Shown: positions 38,141 through 52,119 of the stretch, one piece after another | Numbering within the stretch: position 1 is the stretch's first letter | Layout of the letters: the number at the start of each line of letters is the position of its first letter | Assembly (NCBI RefSeq): GCF_014905175.1 | Contig: NC_057792.1 | Location: forward strand, 20,528,963 to 20,592,962 | Direction of reading: 5' to 3' | Length of the DNA stretch: 64,000 nucleotides | Source of the DNA: Aphidius gifuensis | Taxonomy: Eukaryota > Arthropoda > Insecta > Hymenoptera > Braconidae | Position numbers and translations under genes: made by a program | Notes under the pieces: model-generated | What the model saw: the letters and a program-made list of their open reading frames with translations, nothing else | Database searches by the model: none | What the model was told of the DNA's origin: nothing

Positions 38141-41100
38141 TTATTTATCTAATTTACTATATTAGAATCTATTTTAAAAATTTATTTTCATAATGAATCA
38201 GGACTCTGTACTTGTTCAAATGTTTTTCATAATGGCATTTTACTAGCACCCTAATTTTATTTTATTTCTTCACTGATCTACCCTTGTTGAACACCACTCA
38301 CATATGGATTTTGTATACCTATACTGATGATGACAATTTATTGCAAAACATAAAACAACCGAGATTCATATTAACCATGGTTTTCTTAACTTTTTTTCCA
38401 CCCTCAACTGTCTACCCCTCGGTAAATCAATTGACAATAATAACAATAATTTAAAAATATTTTATTCCACACAAAGTATCCATCCAAAACGACAAAATAA
38501 AATATTTAAAATTATTTAAATAAATTTTTAACAACAAATAAATTATCAACATACATATTTATAATTTTTTTTTTTTAATTTTTCGAAATATCAACAACGA
38601 AATTCACAGAAATATTCTATAACAATTTTTTTTTCTCTCCTTTTTTTCTCAACACCTGGAATATCATAAAAATATGGAAAAAAAAAAAAAACATGAAACA
38701 TAAAACTAATCCGGATACTTATCAAATAAATCATTTAAAAAATGAAATAAAATTTTTTTTCTTCAACATACATTTTAGACTAAAAAAAAAAAAATAAATA
38801 ATACTGTAATGGAAAAATTTTAATGACAAATTTTACGATTATATGCGTGTTGCTTGAAATATAATCAGAAAATGAAAAAAATAAAATAAAAATTCCATTT
38901 TCATGATGAGTACATAACTAGAATCACAGATACCAATTTAAAAAATAAAAAAAAAATGAAAAATAAAAAGCTATTTTCTCGCATTATGATTTTTATTTAA
39001 AAATAAAACAATAGGCGTATCAGCAAAAGCTCATACGTTCACAAGCAATATAAATAAAAAAAAAAAAAAAAAAGAGAAAGAGGGAGGCACGCGTACAATC
39101 ACGTCGATAATAATATTTCAAGATGCAACTGAGATGTGTATTGGATGGCCGTGTCGAATCGAATGAAAATCAGTCAGAATAATATCGATAGGATCATTTT
39201 TCGCATATAATGTATATATAGTCACATCAAAGCCATAACCACTTGCCAATAAAAAAAAATAAAAAAGCACCACACACCCCCACACAATCTTAAAATTTAA
39301 AATCATATTTTTCCTCAATAAAAAACGAATAAATGACGGCAAAAAAAAAAAAAAAGGGGTGGTTTAAATAAAAGAGGCTGGAGATAGTAAAAAAAATAAA
39401 ATTTTTTTTTTTTTTTTTTCATTCTACACACCAATACATATTAGCATTATCTTATAAGGGAGGAGAGAAAAATATATAGAGGCGTTAGTTTTATATATGA
39501 AACAAAAGATGGTGGAGGAATATTTAAATGATGAAAGATTGAGAGAGAAATATATAAAAGTTAAGTTTATATATATATGTATATTGTAACTTCCCTTTTG
39601 AAGGTGTTTTTTGGGCGTGGCAGTGTTCGCATGATTACCACCGACGGATCAGTTCAGCGGTGAGAGTTCAAAGCATCAAAGAGGGTCCCGCTTGTACAAG
39701 AACAACACATTTATATATACACACTAGCTATATCAAATTGCCACGACGGAATTTAAATATGTTTTTGTATTGGTTGTATGTGTGTACAAGATAATATATA
39801 TACCGTCTTGTTAGACTGATCAATCCCCTCTTGATCATCCAACCTGATGACCCCAAATATCCGATACGTTAATATTCCAAAAGATTTTTTTTTACATATT
39901 ATTTTTCTCCCCTTTCAATCGATTCTTTTTTTTCTGATTTTTTTTTTAAATTTATATTTATTTGATGGGCTTTGATATACTTGTGTGATGATGAGTTTCA
40001 TCATCATCATCATCATGTCAAAATTATATGATAAAATTTATACATTGTTGGTTAACTGACCCCAGTCACTGACACATGATTTTTAGTTAACGATCGTATC
40101 ATCGTATTGGGTGATACTGATATTTATATTATTTTTTTCATTTTTTTTTATTTTAATGATTCTTGATTTTTATTATTAAATTATTTTTTTCATTTTTTTA
40201 TTTAACAACTAACGGAAAGATGGAAAATTCTAAAAATTTGTGAACAGGTGTGCGAAAATTCGAAAATTCAACTATTCGTCATTATTCAAATTATTCGTTC
40301 AAAAATAAGTCTTAAAATTTTTTTTTTTTTTTAACTTTTCATAATGTGTCGGACTTAATTATACCTTCTTTGAAAATAGCTACTATTGATTGTAGTGATA
40401 TTTATTTCAATAGTAGTTTTATGAATTTGTTTAAAAAAAAATGATTTTTTAAATATTTTATTTATCTAATTTTCAGGTTTTTCTTTCGCTACTGTTTGTT
40501 TACTTTAAATTTATGTAAACGTTTTTTTTTTTAGAGAATTAATTTATTGAATAAATCAATTCATCTATATATGTCTTTGATATTTCTAAATTATTATTTC
40601 CAAACTTTCACGGATTAAATACATAAAAAAAAAAAAAATACTAAAAACTTTTATTATAAATTTATTCTATCTATTGAATTTTTCAAAAAAATAAAAAACA
40701 CCATGACCATTTTAGAATTATTTTCCAGTCATAAAATAGATGATTAATTCAAAAAAATCAAATCGATCAATTCAATCCACCTTTCTTCAATAATTTATGA
40801 ATTTCCTTCATCAAACAAAAATAAACTAAACTACACATATTTTAATTACCTCAAAAAATTTTTTCCAAGCTTAAAAATAAATCAGCATGAAAAATAATAT
40901 TCTCAGGAACTTGCAAAAATATACCAGCCATGTACATGAGATTAAAGAATAAATTGAAAATATATAATTAAATAAAAATTAATATTAATCAATATATGTA
41001 TCTAGTATGTAGCTTTAGCTGTTAATATCAACACGTATATATAAATAAAACTTGATGACTGATTCATGCATTAAACATTACAAAAAAAAAAAAAAAAAAA

Positions 41101-41700
41101 AGACATATTGGGGGCGTTTATCGTAGACAAAGATATAGCTAATGCATCTATGTACAAAAATAAAAAATCTATACAAGTTTACTTGTGTGTGTATAAATAT
41201 ACAGCTACACGATGTAAAATGTTTTAGTAAAATGCATGATTCCTTTCTCTCTTTCTCACTCTTATTTTGTATACTAATTGTAAGATAAGAACACTTAAAA
41301 ACACGTATGCTCAATGTACACCAAGTATGTATAATGTATATTTTATAAATATATGAACTAACACAAGACGATCTTATCGACATACCTAATTGCACCTTGT
41401 CGTATATACTCAACTTAAATTCTTGTAGTCTATGCAATCTAGCCAACACCTCTTGTATCCAGAAAGTTTGCTTTCTAACAGATAAAAATATTTAAATAAT
41501 ATATTTCAAACAAAAAAATATATAAATTATAAAAAAAATCTATTGAAAAAGTAAATATAAATTAAATCAAAAGTGAAAGTTTTAAATTATATTTTTAATA
41601 ACAATAAATATGAATAAATAATAATAATAATTGTCTTTTTATTTAAATAAATTAAAAAAAAAAAATTATAAAAATTTGAATGTGCAAGTGGAAAGAGTAA
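38141..41700. other. Gene-free stretch with islands
   Basis: Islands: about 38210-38420, 39090-39260, 39590-39860 (contains TTTTTTGGGCGTGGCAGTG and an initiator-like TCAGTT at 39649-39654), 39990-40110 (with a CAT microsatellite at about 39999-40017) and 41095-41460. No exon with flanking splice sites and protein-like content was found. Confidence 0.4.
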
Positions 41701-43530
41701 TTAAAATTGACTCGAGATGAATCTCTATTCGTCTTTTTGAGTTCCAATTAATAACGACGCTTCGTTTCACACCAGCACTATTTTTTAAATGTATAATATA
41801 CTTGGCGGGCTATTCTTTAAGACAGATTTATGATATCGGAGTTGGCGGCAGTGGTTGTGGCATTTAACTGCTCGTGAGTATTTTTTTTTTTTTTTTTTTT
41901 CGTTATAATAACAACAAAAGTGCAGTTGTATGTATGTATATATGCAGCTATAAACTTGAAAGAGTTTTTGAAAAAAAAAAAATAAAAAGGGGATGAGAAA
42001 ATTTGAGTGATGGACGGTGGCCGATCAACGCCGTCAAAATAATGATCAGCGTAAATAATGAGGCTTGTTATGCACAACCATAGAAAATACGCACACACAT
42101 ATCAAATATTTTTTTTATTTTATATTTTTCATTTGATCATTTAAAAATATAAAATACATTTTACAAATAAAATGAATTTATATAATTTTAAATTTTTTTT
42201 ATAAATGATTTATCATTGATTTATATATTAACTTGATAAATATATTTGTCAATTATTTAACACACATGTAATTTAATATATAAATTAGTGTCCATATATT
42301 TTTTTCAACAATAAAAATTCTATAAAATTTATATAAAAAAAAAAAAAGTATTACTTGTACAGATGTTTAATTTAAAAATAAATCAAAAAAATAAATTCAC
42401 ATTTATGTTGGTTAACTGACAATGTTGTATAATTTAAAAATAAAATTTTTCTTTTATTGAAAATATATTTGAAATATATATTGTCCTCGTGAAACATGAT
42501 TTTGTGTCTCCCTCTTATTTATTTTTTTTCATTTTTCCAGTGTATCAAATTTGTCGTCACGGATCATGGATGTTTAAAATCATGTTGATGTTAAGGGTAG
42601 GATAAATAATTCAACTCTATTATATCCATATTACAAGCATTATTTTTAACAATAAAATATAAAGAAAAATCAAATTCTTGGGGTGACACAACAATAATAA
42701 TTTTGCAACAATAAATGAAAGAAGCTATTCGTATAAGGCACAACATACACAACAATAAACAGAATGTGTCACATTGTATATATCCACACAAATCGATGTA
42801 TATATAATTTTTTTTTCATGTAATATATATCCCCTTTTAACCTACCCTTGGTGGTATCAGCCCTTCGATAGTTTATTTTTGCTACATCAAAAGACCCAAA
42901 CCTTGAATGTAACCTTGAATATTATAGTTGAAAAAAAAATCTTATTTTTGTATGTACGGATGACCACGACTAATTGACACTGAATCACAGAGTTATTTAA
43001 AATAAATTATATCCGTACGAGTTATACGCTTAATAAGAGGGTTCAATTTGTAATTTATTATGTATTGTACATCATTACAATCAATACTTTAAGCATGAAA
43101 AATTATAAACTGTGTAGATTGAAAAATAAAAAAGTATAACTCGTCTTTTAAATAAACTTTTTTGTTATTAATTTTAATTGTGTAAATAAATAAATAAATA
43201 AAATTCAGTATGAAGATAATAAAATTATTATATTGTTTAATAAATTGTGTAAATTTAAATTACTTACATTAGTCAAAGCCAATATAATTACATTGAATAT
43301 AATTATTAAAACAAAAAATATAATTTATTTTTAAATATATATTTATGCCAACATAATGGACTAATGGTTAATATATACCTCGGTAATGTGCCCAGAGGAT
43401 TAAACAATATTGTTTTTTTTTTTCTCTCAATGTTGGCAAAAAAAATTAAAAAAAAAAACTCAAAGACACGTTAATTGAATATCACGTATATGGCAGCTTC
43501 CAGTGAGAATAAAAAAAAGTAAAATTTTTT
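41700..43530. other. Gene-free stretch with islands
   Basis: Islands at about 41705-41880, 41990-42090, 42480-42600, 42840-43050 and 43370-43400. The rest is A+T filler with an AAAT repeat at about 43185-43200. The 93-codon minus-strand frame at 41817-42098 is not protein-like. Confidence 0.4.
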
Positions 43531-43539
43531 AAACACCAC

Positions 43540-44345
43540 AGGAGGCAGCAAGTTCCAGGGTGTGTTGGAAAATTTAAAATACTCCGAGGCAAATTTTACT
43601 GTTTCAAAAAAAGAGAGAAGATTAACCTGAAGAAATAATAATAATGAGAAATTTTTTGAGGGTGGTAAAGAGAGAAAGAGAGGGTTTGTATAAATCGCGA
43701 TGGAAAGTCACGGCTTACACAAAAGGCGCATTAGCTGAGGCCATAAAAGTAAAATAGCCGGCCCATTCTCTGTATATAACCTTTTACGCGGGCGCGCGCT
43801 AGTATGGCGAATCTTTTCTCTCTTCTTCAATATATTTTTTTATTTTTTTTTTTTTCAACTTTTATTTTACTCTGGTATATACCCGCGGTATTTATAGTTT
43901 TCAAAGTGAGATGAAATAAGAGTTTGAAAGAAAAAAGCGAATTACTGAAGGTGCTGAAGAAAAATAAAAAAATTAGCGAGTAAAAAAACAAAGAGAATCA
44001 GCAATTTTTTTTCACAAAAAAATTGGCCCTCATGATATGCTGGGTTTGTGTATATCTGTGTGTACAACAAACTCGTCTTCGTCTACTTAACATTAAGGTG
44101 TATGTCGAATTGCAGTCGATATAAATAAATATAAATAATACCGTGTAAATGTGAGGAGAAAAAAATATTAAACCTCTTTCTTGACGTCTTTTGTTTGTGA
44201 TATTATTTTTTTTTTTTTTTAGGATCAATGTGGATGAAAAATTTCAGCCATTACGCGATGACGAATGGCAGACATTTTGTTGATGCCACATTGAACGCCA
44301 AAAACACAAAAAGGCCACGGGTGGCAATCACGAACAAGAACTTTT
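43540..44345. promoter_or_regulatory. Noncoding island cluster
   Basis: Blocks at about 43540-43590, 43690-43820 (GCATTAGCTGAGGCCATAAA and GCGGGCGCGCGCTAG) and 44220-44340 (CAGCCATTACGCGATGACG) are much less A+T-rich than their surroundings. Every frame is broken. It may be regulatory DNA. Confidence 0.3.
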
Positions 44346-44999
44346 TTTTTTTTTTCTATTATTTATTATTTTTTCTTTAGACCAACACTTTAAACATATC
44401 AACAAATATATCAAATTTAAATTATAAAATATACAATACACAATAAAAATAATTTAACAAATGTAATTTTATTTTTTCATTAATCATTTCTACTGGAAAA
44501 AAAAAACAATTCTCATAATAAAAAAAAAAAATTTTATACATCACCGAATAATGTATAAATAAACTTTGATTATAATTGGACTAAATTGTAGTGGAATATT
44601 TTTAATATAATCTATCATGAAAGTTAAACAGATACAAGTCATTTAGCGATGTATTTTTGTATAAATTTTATTCGTGTATGGCTCGTTAGTTTCCCAACAA
44701 AATATTCCTCTTATTGCCTCTCAACAAAAACACATCAATGAAAAATATATGAAATTATTTATTATAATATATATAAAAAGGAAAAAAAAATAAAGTTAAA
44801 TTAACTTCTCTTCCGTTGAGAATAATATCAAATAAAAAAAATAATATTAAAGAATATTTTGAAAAATAAAAAAAAATATATGTAATTAATATTCTTGTCG
44901 AGTTCAGGAGTCAATCATCTTGTGTAAGAATTTATATATACTTTATATACAGTTGGACAGTTAAAAATATATATAAATTTTTTTTTTTTATTATTTTTT

Positions 45000-45280
45000 T
45001 ATTACCTCATCGTGAAGCATTGTTAATAATTCTTCACGAGTCGGACTAAGAGCCTAAGCTTGTCATGGCGAAGAGCCGTGAAGCTACATTGGTGGTAGTT
45101 TTTAACTTGTATATTGCACCCTCACTAACTCATCCCCCCTTTTGGATATGCTTAAAAAAAAAATAAATAAACCACGGACACTAGGAAAGTGCCGATGTTT
45201 GCAGAATTCATTGAACAGTGTTATGTGGCACGCGCTCGATTCTATACTAAAATTGTAGGTGGAAAGGCAGACAATTTTTC
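45000..45280. promoter_or_regulatory. Noncoding island with short stem-loop
   Basis: The block contains a perfect 8-bp inverted repeat, TCGTGAAG/CTTCACGA, spanning 45010-45039. Further complex sequence follows to about 45260 (CTAAGAGCCTAAGCTTGTCA, GTGCCGATGTTTGCAG). It is not coding in any frame. Confidence 0.3.
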
Positions 45281-46960
45281 AATTGTTATGAATTGAACAA
45301 GTGAATAATGGGATAAAGGGAAATTTTAGACACATCAAAATTTATACAAATATATATAGAATATTAAAGGGAGACAAACAACAATGACGGGATGAAAATT
45401 ATTATTTTTTTCATTTATGAAAAATATGCATTTCATTTTTAATTAATTAAAATTTTATAACTTTTTTATTAATTACATGTCAATGGCTTTTTTATTTTAC
45501 AATTTTTATATATTTATTTTCATTAGTTGGCTTTTTATGAGCTTTTATTAATTTTATTTATTTTTTTTTTGACAATTTTTCATGTTTTTTTTTTTTGCAA
45601 AGTGTTATCTTAAATTTATATAGTTTATAACAATTGGGACAGGATAAATGGTCATTTGGAATTATAGAAAGATGGTTTTTAAATTGAGTAGATAAATTTT
45701 TTACATAAATATTGAGGGCTGTAAATTTTGGGGCTATTGTTTTTACAAATGTCTGACTATTTTGGTATTTTTCTACTTGTACGAAGTTGAAAGTAATTAA
45801 AAGATTGTTTGTTAAGATGTAGATGAATAAATTTATTTATTTATTTATTCAATTGTTTATTTATTTATTAATAAAAACTTCAAGTAAAAAAATTAATAAA
45901 AGAATTTTAAAATACTCAAATCTTTATGGACTTGATTGAGCTTTTTTTTGAAATTGTATTAAAGTTTTTTTTTTGTTGAGTCATAGATAAAAAAAATTGA
46001 TTAATTTCTTCGTTTATTTATTGATTCTTTTAGCCATTCATTTATCAATATATTTATTTGTTTATCTATTGAAAATTTCAAGTAAAAAAATAACAAAAAA
46101 TGAAATTAAAAGAAAAATTATCAATTATGAATTTTTTAAAAGCTAAGAAATTATTATAACAATATTCGCCATTTTGTAAGTTGAAGAGGATTTGTAGGTC
46201 CATGAGATTCTAGTCCGTGAAGTTTCAATGTATCGGCTCGTTGCACACTGACATTGTATATTCCCATCCCATTAAAACATGAGACATTACTGGCCTCCCA
46301 ACGTCAGCTTTATGTCTGACTAATTTACAATCTAGTGTCTTATTATAAACCATATAGCTTTTCAATATCAAAAGATTAAAAAAATATATATAAATATCTC
46401 AAAAGAAAAGGATATAAATCAAATAACTTTTTTGACATTGAAAATAAAAAATCAACTCAAATTGATTACAAAGAAGTGAAAGATTTATTTGATTTTTTTT
46501 TCCATTATTGTGTGAAGAGTCGATTACATATTAACTCGCTATAATAAATATAATAAATCATAATCACATGTTAATAAATATAATTGATCAAATGAAAAAT
46601 TAATGAACAAAAATATTTAAAAAAAAAAAAATACATCAATTTTAATTTATCCACTTTTGACACGGTCAATCAACAAAAAAAAAATCTCCAAATTGCTTTA
46701 TAATTTTTAAAAACATTTCTAACTTTCAAAATTAATATATTTTCTTAATTATCAAAAAAATATAATTTAAATTTAAAAAAAAAAAATATTAACAAACAAA
46801 ACTGATATAAAAAAAATTCAAAAACCCAAAATCGATTTTATATTAAAAAACGAAACAATAAATGAAAAAAAAAAAAAATAAAAATAATAATTTAAATTGT
46901 TGGAATAAAATAAAATACATGGCCTTATTTTAAAATAAAAAAAAAATTGTGAATTTTAGC
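45281..46960. other. A+T-rich stretch with weak tandem repeat and one island
   Basis: A weak duplication is visible at about 45840-46105 (TTTATTAATAAAAACTTCAAG against TTTATCTATTGAAAATTTCAAG). The island at about 46150-46350 is complex and contains GTCCATGA and GTCCGTGA. The rest is A+T filler. Confidence 0.4.
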
Positions 46961-48450
46961 CGAAGTGATTTATATAGATACCGCCTTTGTGCCGCACGTT
47001 GTGTCTTAAATTTTCTACCGTGCACGCAAAATATTATCTTATATTTTTGAGAGCCAAAATATTGGTGTATATACAGCGATGTGCTCATGAAGATGAGACC
47101 GAAAAAAAAAAGTATTTTAAATGAAAAAAAAATACAGCTAAAGCAAGCGGCTAAAGCCGGGGCCTGAGGGTCGTTTAAAAAAAAAATCGAAAATAAAAAA
47201 AAAAATGTATATCCCCCGCATGATGATTCTCCACTCGTCCCAGACAGCGTGGCTCTGTAACTCGGCCACAGGTGCTTTTCTTCTCCCTCTTCTTCATCAT
47301 CACCATCATCATCATCATCATCTTCAACACCCTCATTCTAAAACCCATTACTTTTTTAACCAACTAAAATTATTCTTCAACGAAATCTCTCTCTCTCTCT
47401 TCAATACCTCATACACAAAATTCAAGTTAATAAAAATAAACTTTTAAATAAAAAATATATTCATAAGGAATGTGGCATTTATATCTCTTGGAATTCAATA
47501 AAATAATAATTTCTAAATAAAAAAAAAAAACTCTGTGGCTTGAGCTGGCAATGACACTCACGCAAACATAATGTACTTTGTCAATTTGTATATATATTTT
47601 TTTATCTGTGCGTAAATTCTTTGAGACTTTGAAAGAAAAGTCATAAAGAAAGTTTAAATAAAAATTTATTTTATTTATATTTTAAGTATTTAAGAAGTTA
47701 AAAAATCTTCAAACCAACAAACGCATATAAAGAGAAAAAATAATAATATGATGTCTTTTAAAAGCTGGGAGGGAGGGAGACAATAGTCCAAGTTTTTAAA
47801 ATGATTTTTGGTATTGTATATATGAGTAATAATTTTTTTCAGTTACGATTTTGCGGTGTGATGTTGGTTTATTTTATTTTTATTATTATTTTATTCGTCC
47901 CCTTGAAAGTGAAGGAAGGTGGTACAGTTGTGTAAGGAATTTCATCCATCAGCCAAGGTCTAGTCCATGAAGTTGGGCTCTATAAGTATATACCTTATAT
48001 ATATTATGGACAGGAGGCTGCTGCCGGAGGCTTTGGGGTCCACACACTATTCTTTGGCATTCAAAAAATGAATAAAAAAAAGAGAAGAGAGGAAAAAAAA
48101 ATTAGAAAACGAAGATGCACGAGACGGAGAAAATAAAAAATGACGAAGATGATGAAAAAGATGCTGAGGATGAAGATGACAAAGAAAAAGATAATAAAAT
48201 TTGAAATAAAAAATTTGAAAGAATTATTGAGGGATGTAAAGTGAGTTAAGTTTAAATGAACAAACTGTAGAATCTATATCTTTTTTTTTTTTTTTTTTAA
48301 ATGAATATATGAAGAATATACATGTTATATTTAATATAGAAAACAAGTCTTGGGTATTTCTTTTTTTTGCATTTTTAAGGTGGTGATGATCAGACACTGT
48401 GGCGGCAGCACCATCATTTTAACACTTGTATATCTGGTGGCTCGGAAATT
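46961..48450. other. Noncoding islands
   Basis: Islands: about 46965-47105, 47145-47175 (AAAGCCGGGGCCTGAGGG), 47210-47345 (ends in a CAT microsatellite), 47530-47575, 47905-48060 (shares a 16-base motif with 46209-46224) and 48375-48440. A purine-rich GAAGAT tract lies at about 48070-48190. No gene is supported. Confidence 0.4.
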
Positions 48451-49270
48451 TTTATATTTATTTGAAGATAAAATTATTATTATTTATTAGAAGATGTATT
48501 GGAATTTTACAAATTGATTGTAAATTTTTTTGTGGGGAATTAATGAATTAATTGTTTGTTTAAATGGTTTTTCGGTTTTTAAATTAATTGGAAAAATTAA
48601 ATAGGAAAATTTTATTGTCTAATTTTAATTTTTATAATTTTAAATGATTTATAAATTTTATTTTGGTTCAATAGAAGGATAAAATTCAATAACATCATTT
48701 AGAAATTTAGATAATTTAATAAAAAGAAAAAAACAATTTTTAAATTGAAAAAAAATTGAATTTAAAAATTGAAATTTTTGCATTATCGAAATTTCTATTT
48801 TAGTAAATTTAAAAAATAATATTTCTCGTATAAATTTATTTTAATTTGCATATATAATTAAAAACTAAAATTTAAAAAATTTATTTTTCACAAAAAAAAA
48901 GAAAATTTTCAAATAGAAAAAAAATTCAAAAATAAAATCGGAAAAATTCACTCTTTTAACTTCAAAATTAAAGCTCAATTTAAAATATTTTACAATTTTA
49001 ATTAAATTAGTACAAAATTTAAAACCTCACAAAATTAAAAATAAAAACATTTTTTAAATACAAAAAAAAATAAAAAATTTCCCAATATTAAATTTAAAAA
49101 ATTAAAATTAATATCAAATATATTTTTAAAATTAAATTAAATATACAAAAAATAAAACCACATAAACCCGCACCGACAAATATTTTTAATAATAAAAAAA
49201 AAAAACAAAAAAATTGTTTAAAAAAAAAAATAAATAAATAAATTTAGTATATAAATTCACGTAGGTATAT
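48451..49270. other. A+T-rich filler
   Basis: Nothing recognisable: homopolymer-rich sequence without islands, repeats or protein-like frames. Confidence 0.6.
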
Positions 49271-49560
49271 ATTTTAGTTATTTCGATTTCCCGTTGTTGT
49301 ATCGATTCGTTGATATCTATCTCTATCACACTCATTTCGATCATCCACAATATATACATACATATTCACATTTTGCAAATTGGTATCCAGCCGATTATTC
49401 ATGGCATTACGACGTGTGGCCTTTTGTGCTTACACCGGTGTAGTGTTATATGTGCCGGGAGTGCGGTATCTTAACAAGCCAAAGCAAGCCAAGTAACTCT
49501 GGTTGCGATGCCGCATATATATTTCTCATTGCCTTCGGCAAATCATGAACAGAGAGAAAA
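49271..49560. promoter_or_regulatory. Noncoding island with perfect palindrome
   Basis: The core at about 49375-49550 is sharply less A+T-rich. It contains the 12-bp perfect palindrome TACACCGGTGTA at 49431-49442, which resembles two head-to-head T-box half sites, and direct repeats of AAGCCAA (AACAAGCCAAAGCAAGCCAA). It is not coding. Confidence 0.35.
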
Positions 49561-52110
49561 CTATAATATTATCCAAAATACAACAAGCGAAAAAAATAAA
49601 TAAAAAAAAACCAAAGAATTTTTAAATAAGTGATGGAAGAACAAGACGAAACTAAATATATATAAACTTTACTCAATGTATATTCAAAAAAATAAATAAA
49701 AAAACAATAATAAATAAATAAATAAATTATCAAAGTTAATAATAAATAAAAATCAAAAATTATCTAAATTTATTTATAAATGCATGCATATGTGTGTAAG
49801 TCATTTTCATAAATGAAACACGACAATTTATATTTACAAAAACACACACACTTACAAAAACCATTTATTTATTTATTTATCAATTTTTTTATTCGCGTGT
49901 CACGAAATATATTTCTTCAATTCATCTTCAAAAAATAATATCCCTCAAATTATTTTTAACCATTTTTTTATTTTTTTTTATTTTGTATTATTCTCTCCTA
50001 AGCAGACATTATTATTTTATTCTATTTGTAAATTATATTCGTGCGATATGGTTTTTTCTCAAGTATATATTAGATCAATTTTGCACAAGTTGGTGTATAT
50101 ATTTTTTTTTTTATTCAAAGTATATCCGCCAGCCGTCGGCTGAGTGATCGGACTGTGTTTTTCAGTCGCGTGCCATCTTATCAACTTTTTTTTTTTTTAC
50201 CAATAACACTCGTTTGTAACTTGGTATACAATTGCACAATATTTTCTGTCTATATACTCACACCAAGTGGTGGTTTTATTTTAGCCTATGTCGACGGGAT
50301 TCATGAATAATCTTGTGGAAATTTTTTGCCACGATAAAATGATAAAAATGATATGAAAAGTGCATGTGTTTGTGTGTCTGACCCTAGGACTACTCTATCT
50401 ACTTGTTTCAAATTAAATATACAACATGTAAACTCTACTGTCTCATCATTTGTCTCATCAATAATTTCTCCAGTGACACATGACAACTTGCATACAATAT
50501 TTTTTTTTTTTTTCTTTTTTTACATCGAGACAACGTGTCAGCACTTTGCCTGTTATATATAGTCCACGATGTCATTCAATTTATTATCTATTTTAATCAT
50601 TTTTTTTTTTTTTTATAAAATAACTCCCACAGTGTTTTAAAAAATACAAAAAAAAGCAAATCAATTAAATTTAAACTTTCGAAGGACGTGACAAAATAGG
50701 ATGAAATTAAATTAACAATTTTGCAAGGAAAAAAAAAATTTAAAAAAAGGGCTCGAGCGAAGATAAACTGATATAAATCTTTTGTGTTTTAAATATAATA
50801 TAATTTTTTTTTTTATTCTAAAAATTGAACGACATTGCCATGAAGAAATAAATGATGACTCGATGATTTTTTTTATTTGAATTTATATAACAAAAAAAAA
50901 AAATAAAAAAATTAAGAATGGTGTGAATGGCCCGGTCACTTTCACGCTTCAATATTTTTGCTTCCTCATTTGAGAAAAATATATAAAAAATATAAAAAAA
51001 AAAATAGTTTAATTTACGCTTTAAACTGCATTTAATATTTATGATTTTTTTATAAATATTAATACACACAATGTTTGTTTTTATAAATTAAATTAAATTA
51101 AAATATTAAATTAATTTTTAAAAATAAAAAAATTATGAAAAAACATGTTTTATTATATATTTTTTTATAAATATTTATGGATAAATTTATTTATAATAAA
51201 ATATTAAAAAAAGAAGAGAGTATATTGTTGACCTACCCAGTTGAACATTAATTACGTGTATCTTCGTGATCCCCTTGTTGAGTTTCAGGCAAGATCTCGC
51301 GTGACGAATTTTATATACGCGAATAAATTTATAAATATGTTTTGTGTATGTGTGTTTATGTCGAGGGGTGTATAACACGATCGGTAATACTATTTTTTAT
51401 TTGCAAAACATTGCTATTGATTAAAGTCAACCAAAATAAAAAAGATAAATTTTTTTTTTTACATATAAATATTGTTAAATAAAATTTGTCTCGGGATAAA
51501 AAGTATTTCTTTCACTTATCCCATTAGTTATTAATTTATACAATAATAATTTTTTGTATTAAAATATTTAACATTTTTTATTGTAGTTTTTATAAATGAT
51601 GTTATACGTTGTTACTTTATCTCATTTGAGATTCAAAGAATAGCCCCCACGCACGATTTTTCGTGACGCTCTTTATCACGCCTCAACATAAAAAAAAAAA
51701 CACATTAACAACAATAATAAAATAAAAAAACATTATCAAAATTTGCTTTATCAAAGATGCCTCAACTTTATATTAAAATAGCCGTATTAAATTCCAAAAA
51801 TTTACACATAAAATGCACTTAAATTAAAAAAAAAAAAAAAAAATCGAATTAATTTTTTAAAAAAACCACCATAAATATATTCCGATTTTCTCTTTAAATA
51901 ATTTTTATAATAAAAAGCTGTGACCTTTTGATAAAACGTATATAAAAAAAAAGATGATAATAAAAATAAAAATTATTGAGGTCATCTAGAGAAGACACAA
52001 TATAATTTCGATGTAAAAAAAAAAATAAATAAATTTAAAAAGTATGTTATATTGACATTGAAATGTATTATTTAATAAATGTCATTGCGTCAATAATCTT
52101 TTGAAAAATA
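49561..52110. other. Gene-free stretch with islands
   Basis: Islands at about 50120-50190 (CCGCCAGCCGTCGGCTGAG), 50260-50570, 51225-51385 and 51640-51690. Otherwise A+T filler. The frames at 50301-50562 overlap an island on both strands and are not protein-like. Confidence 0.4.
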
Positions 52111-52119
52111 CTCAATATG

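Noticed and set aside
41078..41449. 123-codon minus-strand frame
   Set aside because: It ends in a poly(T)-type Phe run and has a composition typical of translated A+T-rich noncoding DNA. No family is recognisable.
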